Positions 7,236-13,349 of a DNA stretch of 23,933 nucleotides are shown here, piece by piece; the stretch's first letter is position 1; every line of letters starts with the position of its first letter. A program made the position numbers and the translations under genes. The notes beneath the pieces are model-generated. The model worked only from the letters and a program-made list of their open reading frames with translations, was not told where the DNA came from and did no database searches. This DNA comes from CAMAVH01 sp036500145 (GTDB lineage: Bacteria > Pseudomonadota > Alphaproteobacteria > SMXQ01): NCBI GenBank assembly GCA_036500145.1, contig DASYCO010000010.1:1-23933 (forward strand), given 5' to 3'.

Positions 7236-8297
7236 TCAGTGGTATTTCTTGATGATCACGTTCTCGATGCGCGCGCGCTGTTCCGGCGTCACGTTGCCGA
7301 CCAGGCCGACCGCCGTCTTCTTGGCGACGTCGGGGCCGATGAAGTCGACGTAGCGCTGGCTCTTCTCGCCCTCGGCGATCAGCTTCGGGTCGCTCAGCAC
7401 CTGCTTGACCTTCGCCTGCATGAAGGCGACCCGGTCGGCCGACACGCCCGGCGTCGTCATCATCACGCGCCCGAGCTTGTCGAGGTCGCCGCGGAAGTCG
7501 AGCCACCAGGCGTTCTCCGCCGGCATCTGCACCATCTCGAAGATCGTCGGCAGGTTCGGGAAGAAGCGCGAGCGCTCGCGGCTCATGTTCGCCACTGCGT
7601 GCGCCTGGCCGGACTTGACGTAGTTGTTCGCCGAAGTGTCGGAGACGTAGAGCGCGTCCATCTCGCCGCGGAACACGGCGAGCGCCGCCTCGTTGGTGCC
7701 CTGGTAGCCGATGATCAGCTTGCACTTGAGCTGCAGCGCCTCGCAAGTGACGGCGCCGCCGTCCGACAGGCCGTCGGTCGGGCCGGAGCCCGCCCAGCGG
7801 ATGACCTCGCCGCTCTTCATCGCGTCCTGCGGCGTCTGGTACTTCGAGTCTGGCTTGGTCAGCCAGACCCAGGGCGACGCGCTGACGATGCCGTAGTACT
7901 CGAACTTGGCGAGGTCGTAGCGCGCGTTCTGCTGGTCGAGCAGCTGGCCGAGGCCGGCGGCGGTGCCGTTGGCCAGCGTCATCAGCAGGCCGTCCGGCGG
8001 CGCGGCGTAGAGGCGGTTGAGCGAGGTCAGGCTGCCGGCGCCCGGCTGGTTCTCGACGATGACGGACGTGCCGATGGCGCGCTCGAGATAGGGCGCGATC
8101 ATGCGGGCGTAGGCGTCGTAGCCGCCGCCCGGCCCGAAGCCGACGACGATCTTCACCGTCTTGCCCTTGTAGTAGGCCGCCGCGTCCTCGGCCGACGCGG
8201 AAGACGAGACGGACGCCGCTGCCAGCAGCAGCGCGGACGGCGCCACGATACGCAGAACGACGGCGCGCAAAACGCGCCGCATCACGGATACGGTCAT
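7236..8297 (-). CDS. TTT substrate-binding protein (TctC/Bug-like, subtype B, copy 1)
   Basis: This is a periplasmic receptor for a tripartite tricarboxylate transporter, 353 residues long. The signal peptide (MTVSVMRRVL plus a hydrophobic core) ends at ASA, residues 34-36. The mature part opens EDAAAYYKGKTVKIVVGFGPGGGYDAYARM, and VIVENQPGAG follows. I use the ATG at 8297, with GGGAGG six to seven bases upstream. A TTG two codons earlier (8303) abuts that ribosome site and cannot be the start. The gene is followed rightward by a near relative (8556-9605); by eye well over half the aligned positions are identical, so the two are a tandem duplication. Both keep a Cys pair (TCEAL--KCK / TCEALKIACK) that could form a disulfide. 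Subtype B differs clearly from the receptors at 2471 and 9823. Confidence 0.92.
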   Translation of the reverse strand: MTVSVMRRVLRAVVLRIVAPSALLLAAASVSSSASAEDAAAYYKGKTVKIVVGFGPGGGYDAYARMIAPYLERAIGTSVIVENQPGAGSLTSLNRLYAAPPDGLLMTLANGTAAGLGQLLDQQNARYDLAKFEYYGIVSASPWVWLTKPDSKYQTPQDAMKSGEVIRWAGSGPTDGLSDGGAVTCEALQLKCKLIIGYQGTNEAALAVFRGEMDALYVSDTSANNYVKSGQAHAVANMSRERSRFFPNLPTIFEMVQMPAENAWWLDFRGDLDKLGRVMMTTPGVSADRVAFMQAKVKQVLSDPKLIAEGEKSQRYVDFIGPDVAKKTAVGLVGNVTPEQRARIENVIIKKYH

Positions 8298-8382
8298 TTG
8301 CAACCCTCCCAGTGGACCTGCCGGTTCCCGGCTCGGTCGTTCGTCAGACGGCTCTTCGGCCGCTTCGCCTCTCGCTGGAAAG

Positions 8383-8409
8383 ACTATAGGCGCGGTCCTG
8401 GGGGATCAA
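8383..8409 (-). promoter_or_regulatory. Possible promoter for the binding-protein gene 7236-8297
   Basis: Leftward, TTGATC (8404-8409) and TATAGT (8383-8388) match the -35 and -10 consensus in four and five positions, but the spacer is only 15 bases. It lies about 85 bases before the start codon and downstream of the terminator at 8446-8480, where a new promoter would be needed. Confidence 0.3.
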
Positions 8410-8445
8410 TCATGCCGATGGCACGGCATTGTGCGCCAAAACGGC

Positions 8446-8480
8446 AAAGAAAAAGGGGATGCGGTCATCGGCATCCCCTT
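8446..8480 (-). terminator. Strong intrinsic terminator of the binding-protein gene 8556-9605
   Basis: AAGGGGATGC (8453-8462) pairs perfectly with GCATCCCCTT (8471-8480) around an 8-base loop. In the leftward direction it is followed by TTTTTCTTT. It separates the two tandem receptor genes into different transcription units. Confidence 0.85.
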
Positions 8481-8555
8481 CTCTTTACGCGTTACGCGGT
8501 ACTTACGCTTACGCACGGGCGCTCCCGCGCCCTCATCGCCGAACGGATACGCGGC

Positions 8556-9605
8556 TCAGCGGTACTTCTTCATCACAACGTCGATCACCTGCTGCTTCTG
8601 CGCGGGCGTGACGTCGCCGACGCTGACGGCGATCTTCTTCGTCTCTTCCGGACCGATGTACTCGACGTAACGCTGCGTCTTCTCGCCTTCGGCGATCAGC
8701 TTCTCGTTGGTCAGCACGCGCTTCACGGCGGCCTGCAGGAACTCCAGCTGGTCCTTCGGCGTGTTCGGCGTGATGACGAGCACGCGGCCCAGCGCGTCGA
8801 GGTTGGCGCGGAAGTCGAACCACCACTCCTGGTCCGGCGTCAGCTTCGCCGCCTCGAACACGGTCGGCGTATCTGGCAGGAAGCGCGAGCGCTTGCGGCC
8901 GATCGTCGTGACCGCGATGGCCTGGCCCGACTTCACGTAGTTGGCCGCCGTCGAGTCGGACGTGATGATCGCGTCCATTTCGCCGCGGAAGACGGCGAGC
9001 GCCGCCTCGTTGCTGCCCTGGTAGGCGATCACGACCTTGCAGGCGATCTTCAGCGCCTCGCAGGTCATCGCCGCGCCGTCGGACAGGCCGCCGGTCGGGC
9101 CGGCGCCGGCCCAGCGCAGCGGCTCCTTGCGCTTGAGGAAGTCGTCGACGGTCTTCAGCTTGCTGTCGGCCGCGACCTGCCACACCCACGGCGAGGCGCT
9201 GACGATGCCGAGATAGTCCATCTTGGCGAGGTCGTAGCGCACGTTCGGCGTGTCGAGGATCTGGTCGACGCCGGCCGCGGTGCCGTTGACCAGCATCATC
9301 TGCAGGCCGTCGGGCTTCGCCATGGCGATGCGGTTGATTGCGATCAGGCCGCCAGCGCCCGGCTGGTTCTCGACGATGACCGACGCGCCGATCTCCTTCT
9401 CGAGATAGGGCGCGATCATGCGGGCGTAGGCGTCGTAGCCGCCGCCGGGGCCGAAGCCGACGACGATGCGGACGGTCTTGCCCTTGTAGAGCGAGGCCAC
9501 GTCCGCCGCCTGGGCGGGCGACGCGGCGAGGCCGCCGATCATGGCGAGCGCCGAGATAGCCGGCAGCAGGGCGCGCCAGCGGCGCGCGCGATGGGGGGCA
9601 TTCAT
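8556..9605 (-). CDS. TTT substrate-binding protein (TctC/Bug-like, subtype B, copy 2)
   Basis: This 349-residue periplasmic solute receptor is the close paralogue of the product of 7236-8297. The signal peptide (MNAPHRARRW, hydrophobic core) ends at AQA, residues 31-33. The mature chain opens ADVASLYKGKTVRIVVGFG, with VIVENQPGAGG near residues 77-87, WVWQVAADSK in the middle, and a terminal VVMKKYR that parallels VIIKKYH of copy 1. The ATG at 9605 has AGGAG about ten bases upstream (9616-9620). Only six bases separate that ribosome site from the T tract of a terminator-like hairpin (9626-9649), and a larger stem-loop lies beyond it, so expression may be controlled in the leader. Two diverged copies under separate signals suggest two ligands or two growth conditions rather than dosage alone. 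Confidence 0.92.
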   Translation of the reverse strand: MNAPHRARRWRALLPAISALAMIGGLAASPAQAADVASLYKGKTVRIVVGFGPGGGYDAYARMIAPYLEKEIGASVIVENQPGAGGLIAINRIAMAKPDGLQMMLVNGTAAGVDQILDTPNVRYDLAKMDYLGIVSASPWVWQVAADSKLKTVDDFLKRKEPLRWAGAGPTGGLSDGAAMTCEALKIACKVVIAYQGSNEAALAVFRGEMDAIITSDSTAANYVKSGQAIAVTTIGRKRSRFLPDTPTVFEAAKLTPDQEWWFDFRANLDALGRVLVITPNTPKDQLEFLQAAVKRVLTNEKLIAEGEKTQRYVEYIGPEETKKIAVSVGDVTPAQKQQVIDVVMKKYR

Positions 9606-9625
9606 TTGGGGTCATCTCCTGAATG

Positions 9626-9649
9626 AAAAGGCCCTCGCAAAGGAGGGCC
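9626..9649 (-). terminator. Terminator-like hairpin abutting the ribosome site of the gene 8556-9605
   Basis: GGCCCTC and GAGGGCC arms (9643-9649 and 9630-9636) enclose a 6-base loop and are followed leftward by TTTTC. The hairpin ends just ahead of the AGGAG of the downstream receptor gene. It may end the transcript of the 9823-10896 gene or act as an attenuator inside the leader of the 8556-9605 gene. Its 5' arm and loop contain CTCCT, which could also pair with that AGGAG. Confidence 0.6.
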
Positions 9650-9653
9650 CTCG

Positions 9654-9710
9654 GACGGTCCGCCCCATCGGGCTGAAGCTCGGGGGGCAAGCCAGCCGTG
9701 GCGGACCGTC
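9654..9710 (-). promoter_or_regulatory. Long stem-loop in the leader of the binding-protein gene 8556-9605
   Basis: GACGGTCCGCC (9654-9664) and GGCGGACCGTC (9700-9710) form an 11-bp perfect outer stem. An inner GGCTG/CAGCC pair (9671-9675 and 9693-9697) lies inside the 35-base loop. It starts next to the predicted transcription start and is followed directly by the terminator hairpin, an order typical of cis-acting attenuator or riboswitch leaders. No known riboswitch class is recognised. Confidence 0.4.
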
Positions 9711-9722
9711 GTCGGTGGAGAC

Positions 9723-9751
9723 TATCTACGGACTTGGACGACTGAATCCAA
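9723..9751 (-). promoter_or_regulatory. Candidate promoter for the binding-protein gene 8556-9605
   Basis: Leftward, TTGGAT (9746-9751), a 17-base spacer and TAGATA (9723-9728) form a partial sigma70 match with ideal spacing. Transcription would begin near 9716, just ahead of the stem-loop at 9654-9710. Confidence 0.35.
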
Positions 9752-9822
9752 GAGTCTTTTAGATGAGATGAGTAATTTTGTTGCTAAGTCATTCTAATTT
9801 TTGGTTTTTTGCCGGCTAAACG

Positions 9823-10896
9823 TCACTCCTGTGACAGCAGTTCGGCCACCTTGTCGGTGACGGCTTTGGGCGTGGCGTAGACGCGCTCCAGCATGGCGTT
9901 GAGCTCGGCGCCGCTCACCGGCTTGACCTCCAGCTGCTGCTTTTCCGCTTCGGCCAGGAAGTCCTTGTCCTTCATGGTCGCGTCGAAGGCGTCGCGCAGC
10001 GCCTTCACGCGGTCGGCCGGCACGTTCGGCGGCGCCAGCATCGGGCGCCCCATCACCTGCTGCACCAGCACCAGCTCGAGAATCTGCTTCTCGGAATCGT
10101 TGGTCGCCAGCTCGGTGATCAGCGGCACGTCGGGATAGTCCGGATCCTTGGTGACGCTGAGCTGCATCATCACCTTGATCGAGCCGTCCTTGAGCCAAGG
10201 CGCGATGCGCGCGCGGAAGGCCGCCGACGAGCCGCCCGACGAATGCCCCGCCACCTCGCCGCGCTCCAGCGCGAGCAAGGCCTCCTGCGAGCTCTTGTAG
10301 CCTTCGACCACCTTGAACTTGGTGCCGAACAGGTTGTTCATCAGGCGCGGATAGACCGAGGTCGCCGCCGCGCGGCCCGTGCTGCTCACCGTCAGCTCGT
10401 TGGTCTTGAGGTCGGCCAGCGTCTTGATCGGCGTCTTGGTCGAGACGAGCAGCAGGCCGAGCTCCTGCTGCGGCGTGCCAAGCCAGTTGAACTTGGTGGC
10501 CTCGAACTTCACGCTCTTGTCCGACGGATTGATCAGCGGCTCGATGGCCGAGGCGCGGCCGGTCATGCCGATCTCCGAGCCGTCCTTCGGCGAGATGCCG
10601 TAGATGTAGTTCGCCGAGACGAGCCCGCCGGCGCCCGGCATGCTCTGGATGAGGAAGGTCGGGTTGCCCGGGATGTAACGGCCCATGTAGCGCGTGATGG
10701 TGCGGCTGTAGACGTCGTAGCCGCCGCCGCCGGCCGAGCCGAGGATGAACCTGATCTGCCGGCCCTTGTAGAACTGCTCGACCGACTGCGCCTCGGCGCC
10801 GCCCGCTGCCGCGGCCATGATCCCGCCGGCCAGCACGCCGGCCAACCCAGCGGCCAGCAATGAACGCGGCCCGAACGGGCGCTTCCCCATCTCCAT
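9823..10896 (-). CDS. TTT substrate-binding protein (TctC/Bug-like, subtype A)
   Basis: This 357-residue periplasmic receptor of the tripartite tricarboxylate transporter family has a long signal peptide (MEMGKRPFGPRS, Ala/Gly-rich core) ending at AEA, residues 34-36. The mature chain opens QSVEQFYKGRQIRFILGSAG. It shares with the product of 2471-3529 the blocks MGRYIPGNP, SMPGAGGLVSAN, FNWLG, MGRPMLAPPNVPADRVKALRDAFD and KDKDFLAEAEK, so these two form subtype A. The ATG at 10896 has GGGAG seven bases upstream. It is divergent from the LysR gene, with 187 bases between the starts and a good promoter candidate at 10947-10976, so it is the most likely direct partner of that regulator on this strand. 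No clear terminator lies right after its stop; the first one is at 9626-9649. Confidence 0.92.
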   Translation of the reverse strand: MEMGKRPFGPRSLLAAGLAGVLAGGIMAAAAGGAEAQSVEQFYKGRQIRFILGSAGGGGYDVYSRTITRYMGRYIPGNPTFLIQSMPGAGGLVSANYIYGISPKDGSEIGMTGRASAIEPLINPSDKSVKFEATKFNWLGTPQQELGLLLVSTKTPIKTLADLKTNELTVSSTGRAAATSVYPRLMNNLFGTKFKVVEGYKSSQEALLALERGEVAGHSSGGSSAAFRARIAPWLKDGSIKVMMQLSVTKDPDYPDVPLITELATNDSEKQILELVLVQQVMGRPMLAPPNVPADRVKALRDAFDATMKDKDFLAEAEKQQLEVKPVSGAELNAMLERVYATPKAVTDKVAELLSQE

Positions 10897-10946
10897 GTCG
10901 TCACTCCCTTGTTGTGCCGGCGATCTGTCGCCGCCGGCTTGCCGTC

Positions 10947-10976
10947 AGTATTCGTCGCCGCTTTCCGGCCCGTCAA
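10947..10976 (-). promoter_or_regulatory. Candidate sigma70 promoter for the binding-protein gene 9823-10896
   Basis: Leftward, TTGACG (10971-10976, five of six consensus bases) and AATACT (10947-10952, four of six) are separated by 18 bases. Transcription would begin near 10940, giving a leader of about 45 bases that contains the GGGAG ribosome site. Confidence 0.45.
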
Positions 10977-11014
10977 TGACGCGCCCGTCTAGGAAGCCTC
11001 GAACGGAAAATGAG

Positions 11015-11068
11015 ATGCGAAAGAGTTTCATGCGCATTAGCACTAGACAGAATTGTTATACTGCGCAT
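11015..11068 (+). promoter_or_regulatory. lysR promoter with repeated TGCGCAT elements
   Basis: TATACT at 11057-11062 is a good -10 box 22 bases before the lysR ATG, giving a very short leader; no strong -35 box precedes it. TGCGCAT occurs at 11031-11037 (within the palindrome ATGCGCAT) and again at 11062-11068, 31 bases apart or about three helical turns. A related ATGCGA lies at 11015-11020. The element resembles the TGCGA half-sites at 12239-12277 and may be the autoregulatory site. Confidence 0.4.
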
Positions 11069-11083
11069 ATCTTCAGCTCCATT

Positions 11084-12049
11084 ATGACTATCAGACAGCT
11101 CCGTTACTTCCTCCGCATCGTCGAACTGAAAAGCTTCAGCAAGGCGGCTGCCTATCTCCATGTGGCCCAGCCCGCGCTCGGCCTGCAGATCCGCAAGCTC
11201 GAGGAGGAGTTGGGCGTCAAGCTGCTCAACCGCCATTCGCGCGGCGTGTCGGCGACCGAGGCCGGCCTGATCCTGCGCGACCACGCGCTGATCGTGCTGC
11301 GCCAGATCGAGCGCGCCAAGCTGCACCTCATCGACTTCGCCGGCCCGCCGCGCGGCAAGATCGCCGTCGGCGTGACGCCGACCGTCAACCTCGTGCTCGC
11401 CAGCGCGCTCGTGCAGAAGTGCCGCGAGGAGCTGCCGAACGTGTCGCTCAGCATCGTCGAGGGCATGAGCGAGAACCTGATGGAATGGGTCGAGAACGAC
11501 CGCCTCGACATGGCCTTCTCCTACAACCCGGCCGCCGTGCGCGGCCTGGTCTGCGAGCCGATGCTGACCGAAGACCTCTGCCTCGTCGGCCCGGCCAACG
11601 GCGCCGCCCTGCCCCCGGTCAAGGCGTCCACCAAGCGCGGCAAGAACAGTGCGCTCGACAGCATGACCTTCGCCGAGATCGCCGAGCTGCCGATGATCCT
11701 GCCGAGCCCGCCGCACGGCCTGCGCAGCATCGTCGACGAAGTCGCCAACGCGCAGGACATCGAGCTGAAGATCACGCTGGAGATCGATTCGGTGCCGGCG
11801 ACGAAGGAACTGGTCGAGAAGGACCTCGGCTACACCATCCTCGGCATGGGCGCCATCAAGCGCGAGGTCGACAGCGGCCGCCTCACCGCGCGCACGATCA
11901 CCGCCCCCAACCTGTCGCGCAACATGTACCTCGCCTATTCGAGCAAGCGTCCGTCGTCGAAGGCGAGCAACGCCGTGCGCCAGATCATCCGCGGCGTCGT
12001 GCAGGACGGCATCACCAGCGGCCATTGGTCCTGGCGCGCCGTCGAATAG
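11084..12049 (+). CDS. LysR-type transcriptional regulator
   Basis: This 321-residue DNA-binding regulator has an N-terminal winged helix-turn-helix at about residues 1-60: MTIRQLRYFLRIVELKSFSK, then AAAYLHVAQPALGLQIRKLEEELG and LLNRHSRGVSATEAG. The linker helix follows, and from about residue 90 the two-lobed effector domain (GKIAVGVTPTVN...). The HTH resembles the Nac/CynR-like branch. The frame is open further upstream, but the ATG at 11084 begins exactly at the conserved IRQLRYF. It has no clear Shine-Dalgarno sequence and a very short leader. It is transcribed away from the receptor gene at 9823-10896 and sits directly before the HDO-cupin-EutA block, the classic position for a local activator. 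The candidate binding repeats at 12239-12277 support that. The inducer is unknown, probably the pathway substrate or an intermediate. Confidence 0.94.
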   Translation: MTIRQLRYFLRIVELKSFSKAAAYLHVAQPALGLQIRKLEEELGVKLLNRHSRGVSATEAGLILRDHALIVLRQIERAKLHLIDFAGPPRGKIAVGVTPTVNLVLASALVQKCREELPNVSLSIVEGMSENLMEWVENDRLDMAFSYNPAAVRGLVCEPMLTEDLCLVGPANGAALPPVKASTKRGKNSALDSMTFAEIAELPMILPSPPHGLRSIVDEVANAQDIELKITLEIDSVPATKELVEKDLGYTILGMGAIKREVDSGRLTARTITAPNLSRNMYLAYSSKRPSSKASNAVRQIIRGVVQDGITSGHWSWRAVE

Positions 12050-12078
12050 CCTCGCGCAAGAAACTCCCGAATGAAAAT

Positions 12079-12103
12079 CGCGGGCCCCGTTCAGGGGCTC
12101 GCG
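12079..12103. terminator. GC-rich hairpin after lysR
   Basis: CGCGGGCCCC (12079-12088) pairs with GGGGCTCGCG (12094-12103) with one G-U wobble and a 5-base loop, 30 bases past the lysR stop. A T run follows only in the leftward direction, so it may block antisense transcription as much as end lysR. Confidence 0.4.
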
Positions 12104-12238
12104 AACGAACCTTCCCGGCGCCGCGTTCGGCTGACGAACGCGCATGCAGATGCCGCGCGCGTAGGAATATTCGTGGACTGTGCAAAGCTGCGGATCGTCG
12201 TAGTTTTACCGCCTCGTCCGCCATCGCGTCACAGTAAC

Positions 12239-12277
12239 TGCGAACCATTCGCAAGCTCTAATTGCGATCAACTCGCA
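12239..12277. promoter_or_regulatory. Two perfect TGCGA-N5-TCGCA inverted repeats, candidate LysR-regulator sites
   Basis: TGCGA (12239-12243) and TCGCA (12249-12253) flank five bases; the same arms with the same spacing recur at 12263-12267 and 12273-12277. The centres are 24 bases apart. Relative to the TATACT box at 12301-12306 (start near 12313) they fall at about -67 and -43, the usual places of LysR recognition and activation sites. A further TCGCA lies at 12289-12293 with a GCGA partner seven bases before it. The arms keep 15-bp LysR-box geometry but not the T-N11-A letters. Confidence 0.5.
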
Positions 12278-12300
12278 GCGATACTCAGTCGCAGTCGCCG

Positions 12301-12333
12301 TATACTGAAATCACTTAGATCGTATTGTGATTT
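12301..12333 (+). promoter_or_regulatory. Candidate -10 box and overlapping inverted repeat for the HDO operon
   Basis: TATACT (12301-12306) matches the -10 consensus in five of six positions; the position for a -35 box holds GCGATA, a poor match as expected for an activator-dependent promoter. An inverted repeat AAATCAC (12308-12314)/GTGATTT (12327-12333), spaced by 12 bases, covers the predicted start and could be a repressor site. Confidence 0.4.
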
Positions 12334-12475
12334 TGTGTTTGTGAATGGCTCGGCCCTCTTATATCTCTGAGTCATTCATCGGCGCCCGCAAGAAGGCGCT
12401 GCGTTTCCGAACGCGTTCGCTGCCGTCCACCCAACCGGCCCCGCCGTTCGCCCACTTCAGAGATTGGAGAATTCC

Positions 12476-13240
12476 ATGCCACGCGATCCGAAGGCTACTG
12501 GCGTCGTCAAAGACCTCGACCAGGTCGTCGAAGACTTCATGAACAACACGCGCTTCTTCCACGAGCCGTTCAATGAAGGTCGCGCGCAGATGTTCGTCTA
12601 CCAGCATCGCCAGAACACGCGCTACCGCAACTCCGTGCTGAAGCTGAAGGTCGCGACGAACTGCCCGGACTGGGAAACCCGTCTGCGCGTCATCGGCGCC
12701 GCCGCTGAAGAGATCATCGCCGACGACGAGCACGGCGGCGGCCTGCCGCACTGGCAGATCCTGGAGAACCTCGGCCTGAACGCCGGCATGTCGAAGGCGA
12801 AGATCCGCGCCGCGACCCCGCTGCGCTCGACCCAGCTCGCCTGGAACGCCTGGCACGGCCTGATGGACAACAGCCACTGGCTGCTCGGCCTGGTCGCCAA
12901 CGTCGTCGCCGAACGCGCCAACATCTCCGGCTACGGCAAGGGCGGCGAGCTCAAGAAGCACGGCTGGTTCGGCCATGAGCGCCTGCGCTGGAAGAAGACC
13001 CTCGGCCTGGCCGACGACAAGCTCAACTTCTTCAAGCTGCACGAGATCGCCGACGAGGTCCATTCCGACCTCGGCTGGAAGAACGTCGGCAAGTTCGCCA
13101 AGGAACTGCGGATGGAGAAGGAAGTCGTCGAGGCCGGCAAGCAGAACCTGGCCGTCTGGGAGCATTATCTCAACGGTATCGGCGACGCCGGCGACATCCT
13201 GAACAAGGAGCTGAAGCGCTCGGGCCGAAAGGCCGCCTAA
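12476..13240 (+). CDS. Heme-oxygenase-like diiron oxidase/oxygenase (HDO) family protein
   Basis: This predicted soluble all-helical protein of 254 residues belongs to the TENA/PqqC/haem-oxygenase-like fold. Candidate metal ligands form the full HDO set: Glu79 and His86 (EIIADDEH), Glu146 in the VVAERA helix, and His189, Asp193 and His196 (HEIADEVH). The E-x6-H and H-x3-D-x2-H spacings equal those I recall for Chlamydia CADD. HDO enzymes use two irons and O2 for oxidative cleavage, decarboxylation or N-oxygenation; PqqC relatives lack the metal. The ATG at 12476 has GGAG six bases upstream; a TTG four codons earlier overlaps that site and is rejected. It is the first gene after lysR, with LysR-type repeats in front and a strong terminator behind. 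The reaction is unknown; a role in oxidising or decarboxylating an aromatic intermediate is inference. Confidence 0.8.
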   Translation: MPRDPKATGVVKDLDQVVEDFMNNTRFFHEPFNEGRAQMFVYQHRQNTRYRNSVLKLKVATNCPDWETRLRVIGAAAEEIIADDEHGGGLPHWQILENLGLNAGMSKAKIRAATPLRSTQLAWNAWHGLMDNSHWLLGLVANVVAERANISGYGKGGELKKHGWFGHERLRWKKTLGLADDKLNFFKLHEIADEVHSDLGWKNVGKFAKELRMEKEVVEAGKQNLAVWEHYLNGIGDAGDILNKELKRSGRKAA

Positions 13241-13290
13241 TTGTTGCCCAAAGGCAATAAAATGTCGCGCGCATAGGCGCTTTTGTATAG

Positions 13291-13332
13291 AACCGCGTGT
13301 GCTACATTATGTATAGCACACGCGGTTTTTTT
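13291..13332 (+). terminator. Very strong intrinsic terminator between the HDO and cupin genes
   Basis: AACCGCGTGTGCTA (13291-13304) and TAGCACACGCGGTT (13314-13327) form a perfect 14-bp stem with a 9-base loop, followed by seven Ts. The T tract ends only five bases before the GGAGG of the cupin gene. A promoter-like pair, TTGTAT (13283-13288), 16 bases, CATTAT (13305-13310), overlaps the hairpin and would start a cupin transcript past the 5' arm. Confidence 0.9.
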
Positions 13333-13349
13333 CTTTCGGAGGCACGGAT

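Larger units (their letters stand above)
12050..12475. other. Regulatory region ahead of the HDO-cupin-EutA block
   Basis: This 426-base non-coding stretch begins with hairpins just past lysR and ends with the ribosome site of the HDO gene. The right part (from 12180) is lower in GC and contains two perfect TGCGA-N5-TCGCA repeats, a TATACT box and a 7-bp inverted repeat, listed separately. A second promoter-like pair, TTGTGA (12339-12344), 17 bases, TATCTC (12362-12367), lies closer to the gene. Short open frames here look spurious. Confidence 0.55.

Noticed and set aside
7137..9626. 829-aa plus-strand frame
   Set aside because: It runs antisense through two clear TTT receptor genes, repeats itself because those genes are paralogues, and has no recognisable domain.
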